A stretch of 64,000 nt of DNA from Anoplolepis gracilipes. Taxonomy: Eukaryota; Arthropoda; Insecta; Hymenoptera; Formicidae. A program made the position numbers and the translations under genes. The notes beneath the pieces were generated by a model. The model was not told the DNA's origin, did not search any database, and worked only from the letters and a program-made list of their open reading frames with translations. Location of the stretch: the NCBI RefSeq assembly GCF_047496725.1, contig NC_132978.1, positions 3,153,501 to 3,217,500 on the forward strand, read 5' to 3'. This document shows, piece by piece, positions 1 to 11,826 of this stretch; the stretch's first letter is position 1; each line of letters begins with the position of its first letter.

Positions 1-2320
1 AAGCAAAACTGATAATCAAATTTGAAATAAGTGCTAATTCCTGACTACTGTCGAGTTGAGAATGAAACCATTCTCAAATGTCATAAGACTTTTAGTTTCG
101 AAATTTATGACGTGGAATATTACAGAGCTGCTTGATTCAAGACGTGACGGCTTCGAAACGCGCGCGTGCAATCAAGACTCGCTCGAATTGCTCGCTCGGA
201 AGTGCCGTATTGTTAGTCGGAAGACATTTACGAGTGGTTTCGTCAACGCGACGACTAGCCATGAGGTTCACGATATAGCGATAGCATTCGGCGCAGGGAA
301 ACCATTTATTTATCAAACTGAATTACGAGAAGCGTGACGTGTGTCGAAGGAGGAAGAGGGAAAAAAAACACGAGTCCCTATATAAATTATTCCGTGTCTT
401 CGCCTGCTTTCGGTCAAACACGTGATACGCTCTCAGAATAATTAACTGTTGCGAAGCAACTTACAATTAGATATCAATGAGGTTCACGCAATGCATTTTC
501 TTCATCCATTCCACTTTACACAGAGTAGAGATCGAAAATCGTAGTACAAGAAAAATAAAGCTGCAAAAATGTAGAATAAATAGTTGTCTTTGTTTGCGAG
601 AAAGTTAATTTTCGAAATTGGAAAATTAGTAATTTATTTTTACTTTTTCAAGTTTGAATAATCCTATAAATTTATTGAAAATAGATTAAATAATAGAATA
701 CATTTTTCCAAAAAAATTATATATGATGATTATTCCGATTTTAATTAACACATTTGATCGAAATCTGTGTTAACATTCATGTTAAGTTCTGTGTTCTCGC
801 TGCATGCTGTGCTCGACGACTGACTCCTTTATCTGTTACGTCGAACAGCGCATCAACGTGACACCGAGTCACCTAGCGGTGTAACGTCAGTGATTTTGAC
901 AATCAGACGCCGGTCTTACAGTGATGAATGAAGGTCTCGCGAGGTAATCGACGTTATCGTAAATCTTTCGGGTCCATTGTGAACGACTCGCTTGTCGTCC
1001 ATATATATTACGTAGTCAGCGAGTAGTCGTCGACTGACATCGAGCTCGGATTTGTCGTTGTAGAACTAAAATGAAATCGATTCTTTTATTCTCGAAATAT
1101 TATATCCCGTATAATTTGAGAAACACCAAAATACACTGAAATGTCATTATATGATCATTTGACTGTCAGCTTCAACTAATCTCATTCACCGTATTCGATT
1201 AATTCGCACACTTAATACGCAGAGTATCGATCGTATCTCTTAGATTCTGTACGGATTTATCGCCATTAGATGACGTGTTTGATGAGATTAAGAACCGATA
1301 TCGATCTCGAAAACGGTAGGATTTTCTCGATATCGGATCGGGGTCTATGATTTCTGCCTGAAGCTTTCCATACTTCAGGTTATTACTTCTATTTCCGGAA
1401 CGCGAATGTTAGATGGTTATCGTCGACAAGGAACGAGTAGATACCAAGGTTAGGCGCGATCGAGCTAAACTCTCTCTCTCTCTCTTCCTCTCTCTCCCTC
1501 TCTCTTTCTCTATTTCTCTTTCACTCCGTCTGCATATCGATTTAAAACACCCGCAGAGCACCTTACCGTAATTCATGGCGAAATCGCGTTACGGCATCCG
1601 TGCCTCGCAGATCATCTCTCACCCGTCCTCCCGCCCGCCGCTCGTTCCGGGACGCTGATATTAACGACACCCGGTAGATCGTAACTTTGTCACCCAACGA
1701 GAGGGAACGGGGTAGCGTTCGCCCACCCGGGTAAGAAGAAGCGGCTTTAAAGGGCGCTTTAGCCAGCGCGCCGCCAGCTAATTGCATGCATTTTTAACGC
1801 CGAGACGTCTTAATCGGCGAGTTGTATGATGGAAACGCGTGCATAAAGCTTTATGCTCCGGGCACCCTGGGGGAAAACGATACGGAAGGGTCCGGGCGTG
1901 TAACGGCGAGCCGAGTGTCGTCTAAGGGGTGAAACGTTGCGGCGATAACGTTTTAGTACCATCGTTATGCAACGTAAGGTATGTGCAGAATACTTTTAAC
2001 TGTACACATTTTTTTTTACAGTTTTAGAATATTTCATTGATTTTATAAATACATAATTCAAATATTTTAAATATTAATATATTTTATTCGACCAATAAAT
2101 ATCTTATAAATTCATTTTTTTTTTGTATTACACAGAGATATATACCTACTTACGTTAATTATCGTGTACTCGGTATATTCAATAAATGTAAAAATTATTC
2201 TTATCCATTGATAAGAAGAGCACGAAATCTAAAAAATATTAATTTCTGCGCTAAATGCAAGCTCTTGTCGTGACATCCGATCAACCGGTTTGTTTGTGAA
2301 AAAAATAACATTGAGTTTGG
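1..2320. other. gene-poor stretch, mixed AT- and CpG-rich blocks
   Basis: No supported gene. The stretch holds a TATATAAA box at 379-386 with a CACGTG at 419-424. A short inverted repeat TTAACACA/TGTGTTAA lies at 745-773. A second TATA-like run is near 1001-1010. A pyrimidine (TC)n tract spans 1471-1528. A perfect 8-bp hairpin with a CATT loop is at 2198-2217. The frame at 56-337 opens only from a non-ATG codon or an internal ATG and has no splice or promoter support. Confidence 0.5.
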
Positions 2321-2325
2321 CGACC

Positions 2326-2333
2326 TATATAAA
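2326..2333 (+). promoter_or_regulatory. TATA box (TATATAAA)
   Basis: A canonical TATATAAA lies 50 bases upstream of the ATG at 2383. No convincing arthropod initiator (TCAGT) is visible 25-32 bases downstream, so this is a candidate core promoter only. It matters because an open frame and then an AATAAA at 2797-2802 follow on the same strand. Confidence 0.3.
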
Positions 2334-2382
2334 TTGTGCGTTTTCCCCGCACAAACGTTTGAGAGGGATTTAACGGACGTTG

Positions 2383-2733
2383 ATGTATCGACGAGTCTCG
2401 CGTCTCCACCGCCGCTGTCACTCGACGACTGTGATTAACGCTGGTTGTGCGAATGAGAGAAAGAGAGAAATAAGCAGGTTAAGGATAAGTTTAGCAATGA
2501 CAATCTCATGGCTTTCCGATGTCGCGGTGTATAAACGTGGACGCGATAGTCGCACGTCGTTCCTAGAGGCGAGCGATGTCACGTCGAGTCCCTTTTACCT
2601 TCGACCACTCGTGTCCGTCGTCACCGTTTTATCGACCTTATTACGTGGCAGCTTGACACGGCTGATCGTCACGTTAAGGCCTTTGAAACCTACAGTCTAC
2701 TGTTTGTATCTTGATCTTCAATCGCAACTGTGA
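2383..2733 (+). CDS. possible small single-exon protein, unrecognised
   Basis: An ATG-initiated frame of about 116 codons runs from just downstream of the TATA box at 2326 to a TGA. An AATAAA polyadenylation hexamer follows at 2797-2802. The predicted product is basic and Ser/Arg/Leu-rich, with a moderately hydrophobic stretch in its last 45 residues and no motif I recognise. The block is CpG-rich, where frames of this length arise by chance several times in 64 kb. The main support is therefore the order TATA, ORF, polyA signal. It could equally be a non-coding transcript or no gene. Confidence 0.15.
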   Translation: MYRRVSRLHRRCHSTTVINAGCANERKREISRLRISLAMTISWLSDVAVYKRGRDSRTSFLEASDVTSSPFYLRPLVSVVTVLSTLLRGSLTRLIVTLRPLKPTVYCLYLDLQSQL

Positions 2734-2845
2734 ACAGAACGCAATGAAAATTGTTAAAATATATGCATAGTTATTTAACACTTTCTAATTTATGTAAATA
2801 AAGAATTTTATTATTTTTAACACACATTAATTACGAATAATTTAA

Positions 2846-3087
2846 TTCTTACTCCGTACTGGTGGGTTATTTTTGTTTGTACAATTTCTAACAGCATCAA
2901 TTCCTCGAAAACACATAGTCGTAAAATAATATATTTATATAAGCAAACTTTTTTTTAATTAATTATTCTAATCTCTATTTAGAAAAATTAAAAAAGCATA
3001 CACATTTTTTCAGATATTTTTATCCATTGATAAACGCTTTATACGTTGATCTACGGTTTGAGGGTAGCAAAAATAATAGGAAAAGAA
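2846..3087 (+). mobile_element. TTAA-flanked piggyBac-like MITE, copy A
   Basis: A 242-bp non-coding element sits between TTAA at 2842-2845 and TTAA at 3088-3091. The left end reads TTCTTACTCCGTACTGG and the right end, reverse complemented, TTCTTTTCCTATTATTTTT. These are imperfect terminal inverted repeats. Internal landmarks shared with the other copies are GGTGGGTTATTTTTG near the left end, CAGATATTTTTATCCATTGATAA in the right half and a GTTTGAGGGT motif before the right end. TTAA duplication and ends related to CCCTT are known of piggyBac-superfamily elements; the assignment is inferred because no transposase is present. Confidence 0.75.
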
Positions 3088-3099
3088 TTAAATTTATAA

Positions 3100-6000
3100 C
3101 AATAAAACAAAGATGATATATGCAATATTTAACTGATTGCGAAAAGTGTAGATCTTAATTTTTATCTTTTGTAACTGAGTACATGAAGAACCTGCTATAA
3201 TCGCATTGGCATGCGTGTATTGTAAGTGGAGGAGTTATTAATCTTTCTCCTGTAACTTTGCTACGATTATATTTCTTATCCCAGACACCGGATAGCGACG
3301 AAATTTGGCGATTCTCGGGGGGCGGGGGGGGGGGAAGGGAGGTATACATCTCGAGAAGATACATGCGTCGCGAAAAACAAGGAGCGTCACGCACAAAATG
3401 CCTGACGAGGCACGCTCGCCAGCAGCCTCGTTGGTGCTCATTACTCTTTGGCGGCCGCGTCATTTGTCTCCCGAGAATAATCGACGAGTCGGGGCGGAAC
3501 GCGCGTCCGCGCCGAACGAGAAGGAAGGTTGAGGAGAGGAGAAGCCGCGACGCGAGAAGAGGAGCGAGACAGGACGACGGACACGGATGTGCCCGTAATG
3601 GGCCCGGGTGCTCGGGGAACGAACGAGAGCGGACGGCTCGAGGAGAGCCCCGCAATTATGTAATCGCTGTGTCATTGCGTTAAAGTAATTCCATTAGCTG
3701 ACGAAGGACCGGCCGACGCGACGTGCGCCTCCGCGTTCCGCGCATCGACCTGGCCTCTGTCGCGATTCTACGTCCGTTGGTGTACCGTCGCGTCGTGAAC
3801 GCGAGGTCACATTCTCACCTTTTCTCCGATCCATCGTAGCCTCTCTCCCTCCGGTAGAATAAATTGTATCGGTGATTTTAATGCGCCGCAACATCGAGTC
3901 ACGAACTGGATTTGCGCTTTTGCCGATCCTAACACGTGGCTCAGCACTGTGAATTCGCGTGTAAATGAGTCACTGCAATTTTAAAAAACCAATTATATAT
4001 CTCTAAAAAAAAAAGAGAGATTATTTGAAGGAATTTAAGGAATCATTATTTTATAAATATTTTATATAAGTCTTTAATATATTATTTTTATTTATTTTAG
4101 AAATCCTTTTAGTATAACAAGTGGATAATTACATGATTAATACTATAACAAGCATAATGATTAAATAGAAAAAGAAATACAAAGTTCTTATATACCAGAC
4201 AAACTGATAGAGTGAATTAACAGAGCGATCGAACGTGTATTGACGAAATATCTTTTCATGTACATCATGTCACGATTTTTAGAGAGAGCACTTGGCATCT
4301 TTTTTATACCTTGAATTATAATACATACAAGGTCGATTGGTTCTTTTATACCATCTCAGCATGACCTCACGAGCCACGAGAGTGACAGGATTAAACTTAA
4401 ACGCGAGAAGTATACGTAGCGATCTCGGCGAACGTGCAATCGTCGCGTTGGTCTCGCGAGAATCAGCTTCGAAATCGGCCGTCTCGGAGCCCCCAGGCCT
4501 TCCGCGCACCATGGCGTCTCCGCGATTAAATCTCGCCGTCCGGCGAGTGTCACCTTCGCTTGCGCGCGATATGCGACGAAGGAATCCTTGACAGGAGGTC
4601 GCCGGATCCTCGTGCCCCCCCGGTGGCGCATGAATCACTAGCGAAGTCGACGCGTCTTGTCGGGGCCGCGTGGAAGGTGACAGCTGTCAAGTGGCACAGC
4701 CATACGACGTGTACGTGCGTACGGCGTGTGTAGGTGGTGTATACGTAGGGGTCCCCACGTATGGAATCTCGTACTTGTCCGCCTGTCGCGACACGGACAC
4801 GACACGAACGTGCCGCGTGCAATGGCGTGCATGTTAACGTTATCGGTCGATAGGATTGGAAAGATTGAATGAAAAAGACTGATGAAAGCTTAGTAAATAC
4901 CTACCGTGCCGGATGGTACAGATAAAAAGGCCCGATTGTCTACGGTCAATTATGTCATCCTTCAGAGGCTCGGAAGAATGCGGATAGTTTGACGCAACTG
5001 TCGATGGGTAATTAAGAGAGGTAGATGAATTTCTTATGTGTGTATAAAGATTTAAAAATTATTAGGCTACATCCTTGGAAACTTTCTCGTTTTTCTCTTC
5101 CTTGATATTTTTATTATTAATGAACTCTGAAATTTTTCATTGTAATCTTTTCTTTTTTTTACTTTAATGAACTTATTTTAATTATATATTTTTCAGTGCC
5201 AAAGTTGTTTCAGCAAAAAATTTATATAATGCATTTAATATATAGGATAAATTATATATACACATTTATTCTTGTACTTATTCATTCTTTATTCTTTTGT
5301 ATAAATGTACGTATTTCAATAATCATCAAGTTTTACAGAAGCTGTATTATTTCTATATACATATATGTTTAAATTCTTTTTTCAAAAATTAGTAGTGTAT
5401 ATATTGACAAAGTATTTTTTCAATATCACGATACAATAGTCTTAAAAAATTGTAAAACAATCAGTATAATATGGTAACATATTTAAGTCATCAACTTAAT
5501 GCATTTTTAATGGATTTATTATTTCTAGAATCGAATTTAATAGATCATCAATTTTTGTTGTTATTTAACATAAAATTTTTAAACATTCTATTCGAGATAT
5601 TTTATACTTTCTCTTGCAAATTTCCTCAACATATATTATACAATTACAATATTCCGTAGAATGTTATCCATTTTATCAGACAAAAGAGCAAAAATTTACA
5701 ATACTGACATTTTTACAAATATAAATTTTTTTGATAGAGTAGTTTAAAAGAGACGGTGGCGAGAAATTCGAGGATCATTATCCTGTCCACCTGTTCTGGC
5801 GCCATTGCACGCACATGCACGCATCCACGCACGCCCGGCTTGCCTTGACCCGCGGGGCGTGCGAGGTGCCTCGAGGGGATGCTCGTCGATCGCGACGTTG
5901 TAGCTGGGAATTAAGGTACCGGGTGACCGCGGCGAGCATTCGCCGCTTAATAATACGGCTCCGCCGCGGCCTGTCACGCTTATTTTTAAATCGTCGGTAA

Positions 6001-6340
6001 TCGGCAATCGGCAATCGGCGCGCCGCGTCGCGCCGGCCGCGGGCCTCGTTAGCATAAGTTAGGCCCCGTAGACGACGCGACGCCGCGCCGACGGGGAACG
6101 CGACGGCTGTGACGCAATGCGAGAGCCCAGCTCACGATTACGCCCCACGGCTATAACAGCGCGCTTTACGAGCGCGGATTATGCAGTTACGTTCGATTCG
6201 ATGTACCAGGTACCGGGTTCCTGTGTCTGCGAGAAGCGCGGGGACCATTATTGCTCGCTTAAGGAATATTTGCCGTTTGTTGTGGAATGATTGATAGAGG
6301 GTTCATCCAGAGAGGAATACACATTACGCATCGCGTAATC
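3100..6340. other. gene-poor stretch
   Basis: A CpG-rich block (3230-3960) starts with a G-rich run at 3317-3340 that could form a quadruplex. AT-rich DNA follows (3960-4260), then a CpG-rich block (4270-4860), a long AT-rich block (5030-5740) and another CpG-rich block (5745-6290). Frames of 60-166 codons occur on both strands of the GC-rich blocks and overlap one another, as expected by chance. No promoter-ORF-polyA order or splice pair stands out. Confidence 0.5.
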
Positions 6341-6356
6341 CTTTTGTCCCTGATCC

Positions 6357-6374
6357 CACGTGATAGTCCACGTG
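6357..6374. promoter_or_regulatory. tandem E-boxes, CACGTG-N6-CACGTG
   Basis: Two perfect CACGTG palindromes lie at 6357-6362 and 6369-6374, separated by exactly six bases (ATAGTC). CACGTG is the core site of bHLH factors including CLOCK:CYCLE, Myc:Max and Mlx/Mondo. Paired E-boxes with a 6-7 bp spacer are a described arrangement in circadian clock targets. The site lies at the edge of a CpG-rich block. No gene near it was found, so any target is unknown. Confidence 0.4.
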
Positions 6375-6555
6375 GAATTTGTAAATCGCTGAGATTGAAC
6401 TTAACATAGAAATCAAAACGAGATGTAATTATGAATTATTTTTAAAAAATTATCAGATGCAAGATCTTTTTAAAACTCAATTTAGACCACTAATTCGCGA
6501 TTCAAGACAGATATCTATTTATAATTTCATGTGCCGCATATCTTGATATGCATTT

Positions 6556-6558
<3 letters not shown>

Positions 6559-6602
<44 letters not shown>
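6559..6602. repeat. (TA)n microsatellite
   Basis: About 22 uninterrupted TA units. A short (CA)n tract follows at 6676-6690. Confidence 0.95.
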
Positions 6603-6605
<3 letters not shown>

Positions 6606-7584
6606 GAATTTTTTCTGGTTGTTCCTGCTGTGGGAAATTAACTTTGCGGTGCGATTTGTTTGTGCTGTGATAAATTCACACACACACACAATGTTCTCTT
6701 TCTCTTTCTAATTTATTTTTTTTTGCAGTGTATCTTAATGTTCCCTATTAGGAGCGTCATTCATAACAATGACTATTAAAAGCATAACTTATTAAATTAT
6801 ATTTACAGTTCTATTTTCGACAGTCAACGTCTCAAGGCGTTTCGGAAATATCTGAAATGTCTTGTGTCACTGTTTTAATCGGTGATATTTTCACTGATTC
6901 AGTTTAAGACAGCATGTTTTATATTTAGACATATTTCTTATCTTTTGACATTTGCTCTTATTTCACATGCATGCAGGAACGGAAATAAATAATAAAAAGA
7001 AGGAGTTAATAACAGTTTATATATCAACGTCGATAGAAAATTGAGGATAGCAATAATTTTAATAGTAATTATTAATATCAGTAATCTTCTCATTATTATT
7101 TATTTTAACATCTCTATGAATTAAAATTCAATTTTTTTATTAAAAAAAATAATCTGTTATAAAATTAAAAATTGTTTAATATTAATTTTTTTAAACAAAA
7201 GCAGTCAAAAAGAATTGAAGAAGTTTGAACTCTGTAGTACTTTAATCATTATACTATTTATTTACTGCCAAATTAGTCTCATCACGTATAATATCGCTGA
7301 TCCTATACTTTAAATTCAGCCATAGCAGATCTGAGGATAAAATCTACCACATCTTCGATAAAAATTTCGAAGCCAACGTGGACATTAGCGTATCGTCTGC
7401 ATAGGCGTAAATTATACTTATCTCGAGCCAAGTAACGCGAGCCCTGCTCAAAGTGGAAAGCCAATTGCTAGATTAGGAACAAGGTGGAGAACGCGCGCGA
7501 GGTGAAGAGCGCGCGATAAGCGTGCACGAGATCTGGAAGCGTTCGCTGGCGGATCTCGATGCACGATCCCTAACGCGCGCGAGC

Positions 7585-7586
<2 letters not shown>

Positions 7587-7618
<32 letters not shown>
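7587..7618. repeat. (GA)n microsatellite
   Basis: About 16 GA units directly after an alternating GCGCGCGAGCGCGAG segment. Confidence 0.95.
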
Positions 7619-7619
<1 letters not shown>

Positions 7620-7844
7620 GACGATGCACGGTACTCGATCTCGCGAAATCGTTGCGATCCGAGGCAAACTCGCTGCACTTTGCGGCCACGCTGGATAACG
7701 CGTCACAATAGCGTGGCCCCGGCATGACTGGCGTTAGGTGTTGGCGCGTCTATCACGGTCGCGTATACCGGTGCCACCCGGTAATTTAGTGCCGAGTCCG
7801 CAGTCGATTTCTCGAGGCGATAAAACCACACGAGAGACAGCGGG

Positions 7845-7847
<3 letters not shown>

Positions 7848-7909
<62 letters not shown>

Positions 7910-7918
7910 AAGAGAGAG
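7848..7918. repeat. (GA)n microsatellite, interrupted
   Basis: About 26 pure GA units, then GAAA-interrupted units to 7918. More purine-only DNA follows at 7960-8050, making a purine-strand bias of roughly 200 bases. Confidence 0.95.
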
Positions 7919-10002
7919 TATTTGCGGCGAATAATTCCGGGCTGAATCTATTTCGCATGGAAGAGAGAGAGAGAGAAAGGGAGAAAGAAGCGCGAAAAGA
8001 GAGGAGGCGAATAAACAGGTAGGATGAGAAAGAAGGGAAGAGAGAGAGAATGGGGCAGAAGGAGGTGAAGTAAGACGGATGGCGGATGGCTCTTGTATCT
8101 CGACGTTTGAATCGAACGACGCGAGACGGACATGCTGGGCGCCGTCGTTTCATTTGCCGCGATTCAACAATAATGACAGAACCGTAACTAGAGAGGCGTC
8201 TCTCTCTCTTCCGTCGTGTTGTTTCTTTTATTTTTGCGCGTGTTCCATCGCACCAATCTATGGGAGATGTGGTGAGATAATTAATTCATTAAGGAGCACT
8301 GACATAAGGTCATCGAAAGTAAAGCTATCACGTTGCGATAAAATGATCACTTTTTCCGAGATACCTCGATAATTTTGAAATTGTTTCCGGAAATATATAT
8401 TAAAAACGTCAAACTATAAAATTTGAAACTAATGATATATCAGAAAAGTTCCATGCAAAGAAAAAAGTAAATCTTGATATATATATTGTAATATATTACC
8501 TAATGTTTTATGTCTAGTTTCGGTCACATTTTTTTAATTAAACCATAATACCTATTTAAATTTTTTATACGCCCTTTCAATTATCAATTAATTTTCAACT
8601 GTCCGTCGACATGTCAGCAAAATATAATTTAATAAGAAAACAGAATTTAATCGGAATATTTGAAGCATTAGATGCAGTTATCATATTGGCTATTCAATCC
8701 TCACGATCGTATCGAAAGCCATTTAAATTGATTTTGATCTAAGACCTTTGCACTAAATCAATTTGTCCGTCAGAGTGTCTAAAAAATTTAACTTGTTTTA
8801 TAGATGAAAGTGATTCATGCAATTGACGTCGACTAATCTCACGGATGGTTATGCGCAATTTTCATGTTTCACAGAGAGTATGACAACTATAAAGTTTAAT
8901 ATCGATGATTAATTGAACGTTAATTATCGCTGATGACCAATTTACTGGTGAAACTTCTGTGTTTTTCTTCCGTAGTCGCTAAAAGTATCTATTAAATTTA
9001 AAATATACAATTTCTCTTAACACAGAAACAAAATTTACAGTAGATCAATGAAAAACACCATTTTTTATCTTTAATATTATTTATATTTTACATTTATTTA
9101 AAATATTTTACGATACGTATTTAAAAAATTGTGATTTTTATCATCAAATTATTAAAATAATTTAATTTCTATAAAATTATTAACTTTTTATTTAAAATAT
9201 ATGTTATTAAAAATTAGGCGACACGCTTTGCTTCTTTTTGTTGCTCCAATACTACTTTCCTTTCTTGCAAACGTACCGGAAAAGACATTTGCGTTTAGGT
9301 CTGTGTATTCATTTTTCACTGTCAATCAGCATCTCCACCGAACGTGGCGAAACAATGGGAGTTCGTGCGACGATCGTTAACGTTTCGCGACTACCGTGTA
9401 CCTGTTCTGAGATGATACTCTGCGCTTCGTAGAAAGTATGACACCGAATCACGAAAGCCTCCCCCTATTTCTACTTATTTCATGGGACTGTTGTAAGAAC
9501 TCTGTCTTTTCATTCACGTGATTTCGTGACGGTTCTCCCGATCTCTCTATTGTCAAACGTCGATGAAGTGTAACAACATTATGCACGAACCACATAGGTC
9601 ACCAGATTATTTTTGTGTCTCTTTTATCATGCTTTCATAATCGACAGTAATTTGAATGAGAGAAAATAAACGGAATGTATTATATAAAAGGTTGAATTTT
9701 TTAACGATTTATAAATTTGACAATCTTGAATACACATTTTATTATATATTATACATATATATGGTAGCAAACAAAACGACGTATAATCACGAAAAAGAGA
9801 TCTCGCTGGAAGGCGCGGCTGGAAATCGCCGGTTGCGACTGGAATCCATCGCGCACAGCGTTGTTCGCCGAAGAGGAGCGGAGAAAGTACTCCTTTCAGC
9901 GAGTGGAAGTCGTGCGACTCCTTTTTTTTCTCTCTCTTATATCCACGGTACATGCAGAACCCAATAGTCCAGAACGCGAGCGCGGTCTTTACGACGTAAG
10001 CG

Positions 10003-10049
10003 CGGCCGCGTTTACGGTTGTTTTTTCATGGACGTCGTAAACGCGGCCG
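10003..10049. repeat. 14-bp perfect inverted repeat (hairpin)
   Basis: CGGCCGCGTTTACG at 10003-10016 is the exact reverse complement of 10036-10049, with a 19-base loop. An ATATAAAA motif follows at about 10068, and a second perfect hairpin (ATCGTGTC-CGGT-GACACGAT) at about 10088-10107. It could be a structured RNA element, a regulatory palindrome or a chance CpG-rich inverted repeat. Confidence 0.6.
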
Positions 10050-11778
10050 GCGAGATCCGCGGGCCGAATATAAAACGCGGGATCGACGATCGTGTCCGGT
10101 GACACGATCTCTCGCTCGGTGGATTCAGCGAGTCCGTGAGAACGCGACGCACTCCAGCGGGATTTACTCGATGATGAGGATCTTAAGCGAAATCGGGACC
10201 TCCCGTGAGAAATCATATGACATATCGGACGATTTAAATGCGGCCTCGTATCGACATCAGGATCGGAATTTTTGCCGCCAAGACATTCTTCGCCTCTTCA
10301 CCTCACTGTTAATGTCCACTTTGACCGAATTATTCTCACGAAAACATTGTCACGAACGTTACTTTTAATATCTATTAAATTAACTTTTAATATCTGTTAA
10401 ACTAAATGAAATAAAATTTATATTTATCTAATTTTATTTTATCAATTTCACGTAAAACATACACAGACATTTCAATTATCTATAAAACATCGTTCAATCA
10501 TTATAAACGGGCACTTTCATAAAAAAAGGATTAATATGAAATCAAGTAAAACATCACGTTGCGAATTTAGTTTATATATGTATTTTACATTCTTTGCACG
10601 CGTGATACTCTATGTAATCTGTTGTCTATCATTAGTAATACTTGAGATAGCTATTGAGATTACAGCTGATTATACTTGCTCAGGAATAAACGCTCAAGTC
10701 ATAGCGGTTTCCTATTGACGTTACAGCGATACCGATATTCCCAGTAAAGAGATCAGCCGTCGTGGCCCTGTACCTATTGGCTGCGCCCTCGGCGACCGTG
10801 ACCATCAACGCGACATTCACTATGCTCGTTTTCCAGATTGCCTTTTCGATCGCCGCTTTCGCCGATACGGCGGCTCCCGCTTGATCAGTATATCCGCGAA
10901 TCTATATAATACGGAAACTATTATGGAGCTTCGACCGTGGAATATCTCGATCGCACGGCGGCCGATCACGTGGAGCGACTCGCTCGTTCGAGTCGATGCT
11001 AAACGGTGGGAAAGAGAGTGAAAACATTGCGGCGAGAGATTTGACGGGACGTCGATACGCTCGCACGGATCGTCGAATCTGAAAACGATGACGGTAACGG
11101 TATCTGAAGCCTCTATGATATTAGCGATTGGCTTTAGCTACACAACCACGCCAAGCAAATCAAATCATAATAAAATAACGAGATAAGAAAACACGACCGT
11201 ATAATAAATAATTATGTAATAGACAAAGAAGAGGTAGAGGCTGGAACAATAATTTAAAAATACATATAAATGTAAGTTATTTGAATAATAATTGGTAACT
11301 GTAATTAATAATTAACAAATTTGTAAAGTTACATGGTTTTTACCACGATGCAATACTTAGATCTGGTTTGCTTAGTAAAAATACGACTTTTTTTTGGCGA
11401 CATCATATGCGACTGAAGGGCGATTACTTTCTCTTGGACGGTTCCATGTCGGTCTTCGAGTCGGTCGATATGCGAACGCCGATCGTCACTTAGCGGTGCA
11501 TCAGAAGCAGCTAATCTTAATTCGCTTATCGGATTACTCGGCCACAGCTGCAGCGCGCGATGAAGATGTTCGCGTCCAAAAGATAATCCTCCCAGTATGA
11601 TAATTACCGAAACGATTTCGTCAACGTTTCGTCGTGTCAGTGTTTTTAGATCAGAATGAGACCTTTCAGTACCATCTAAATATTCATCCTTCATCTCTCG
11701 ATATCTTTTTAATGAATCAGTGGAATATTTTATGACAAAAAACTAATAAACTAGTCAAATAATGAGCTATATTATTAA

Positions 11779-11784
<6 letters not shown>

Positions 11785-11819
<35 letters not shown>
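11785..11819. repeat. (TA)n microsatellite
   Basis: About 17 TA units in AT-rich DNA. Confidence 0.9.

Positions 11820-11826
<7 letters not shown>

Larger units (their letters stand above)
6700..9990. other. gene-poor stretch with two GA arrays
   Basis: AT-rich DNA (6700-7380), then a CpG-rich block (7380-8330) carrying the GA arrays, then AT-rich DNA (8380-9240) and a mixed block to 9990. The 94- and 139-codon frames over 7734-8153 are translations of the GA/TC array and are not genes. No supported coding or RNA feature. Confidence 0.5.

Noticed and set aside
7734..8153. 94- and 139-codon frames
   Set aside because: Products of the (GA)n array (Arg-Glu or Ser-Leu runs).
10680..10904. Open frames on both strands (59 codons plus, 73 codons minus), Ala/Val-rich and superficially protein-like
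   Set aside because: Opposite-strand Ala/Val-rich frames are what a CpG-rich block produces. Neither has an ATG start or strong splice sites.
11329..11694. 121-codon minus-strand ATG frame with balanced composition
   Set aside because: Frames of this length are expected several times by chance in 64 kb. No splice partner, promoter or family motif was found. Worth a transcript check but not listed as a gene.
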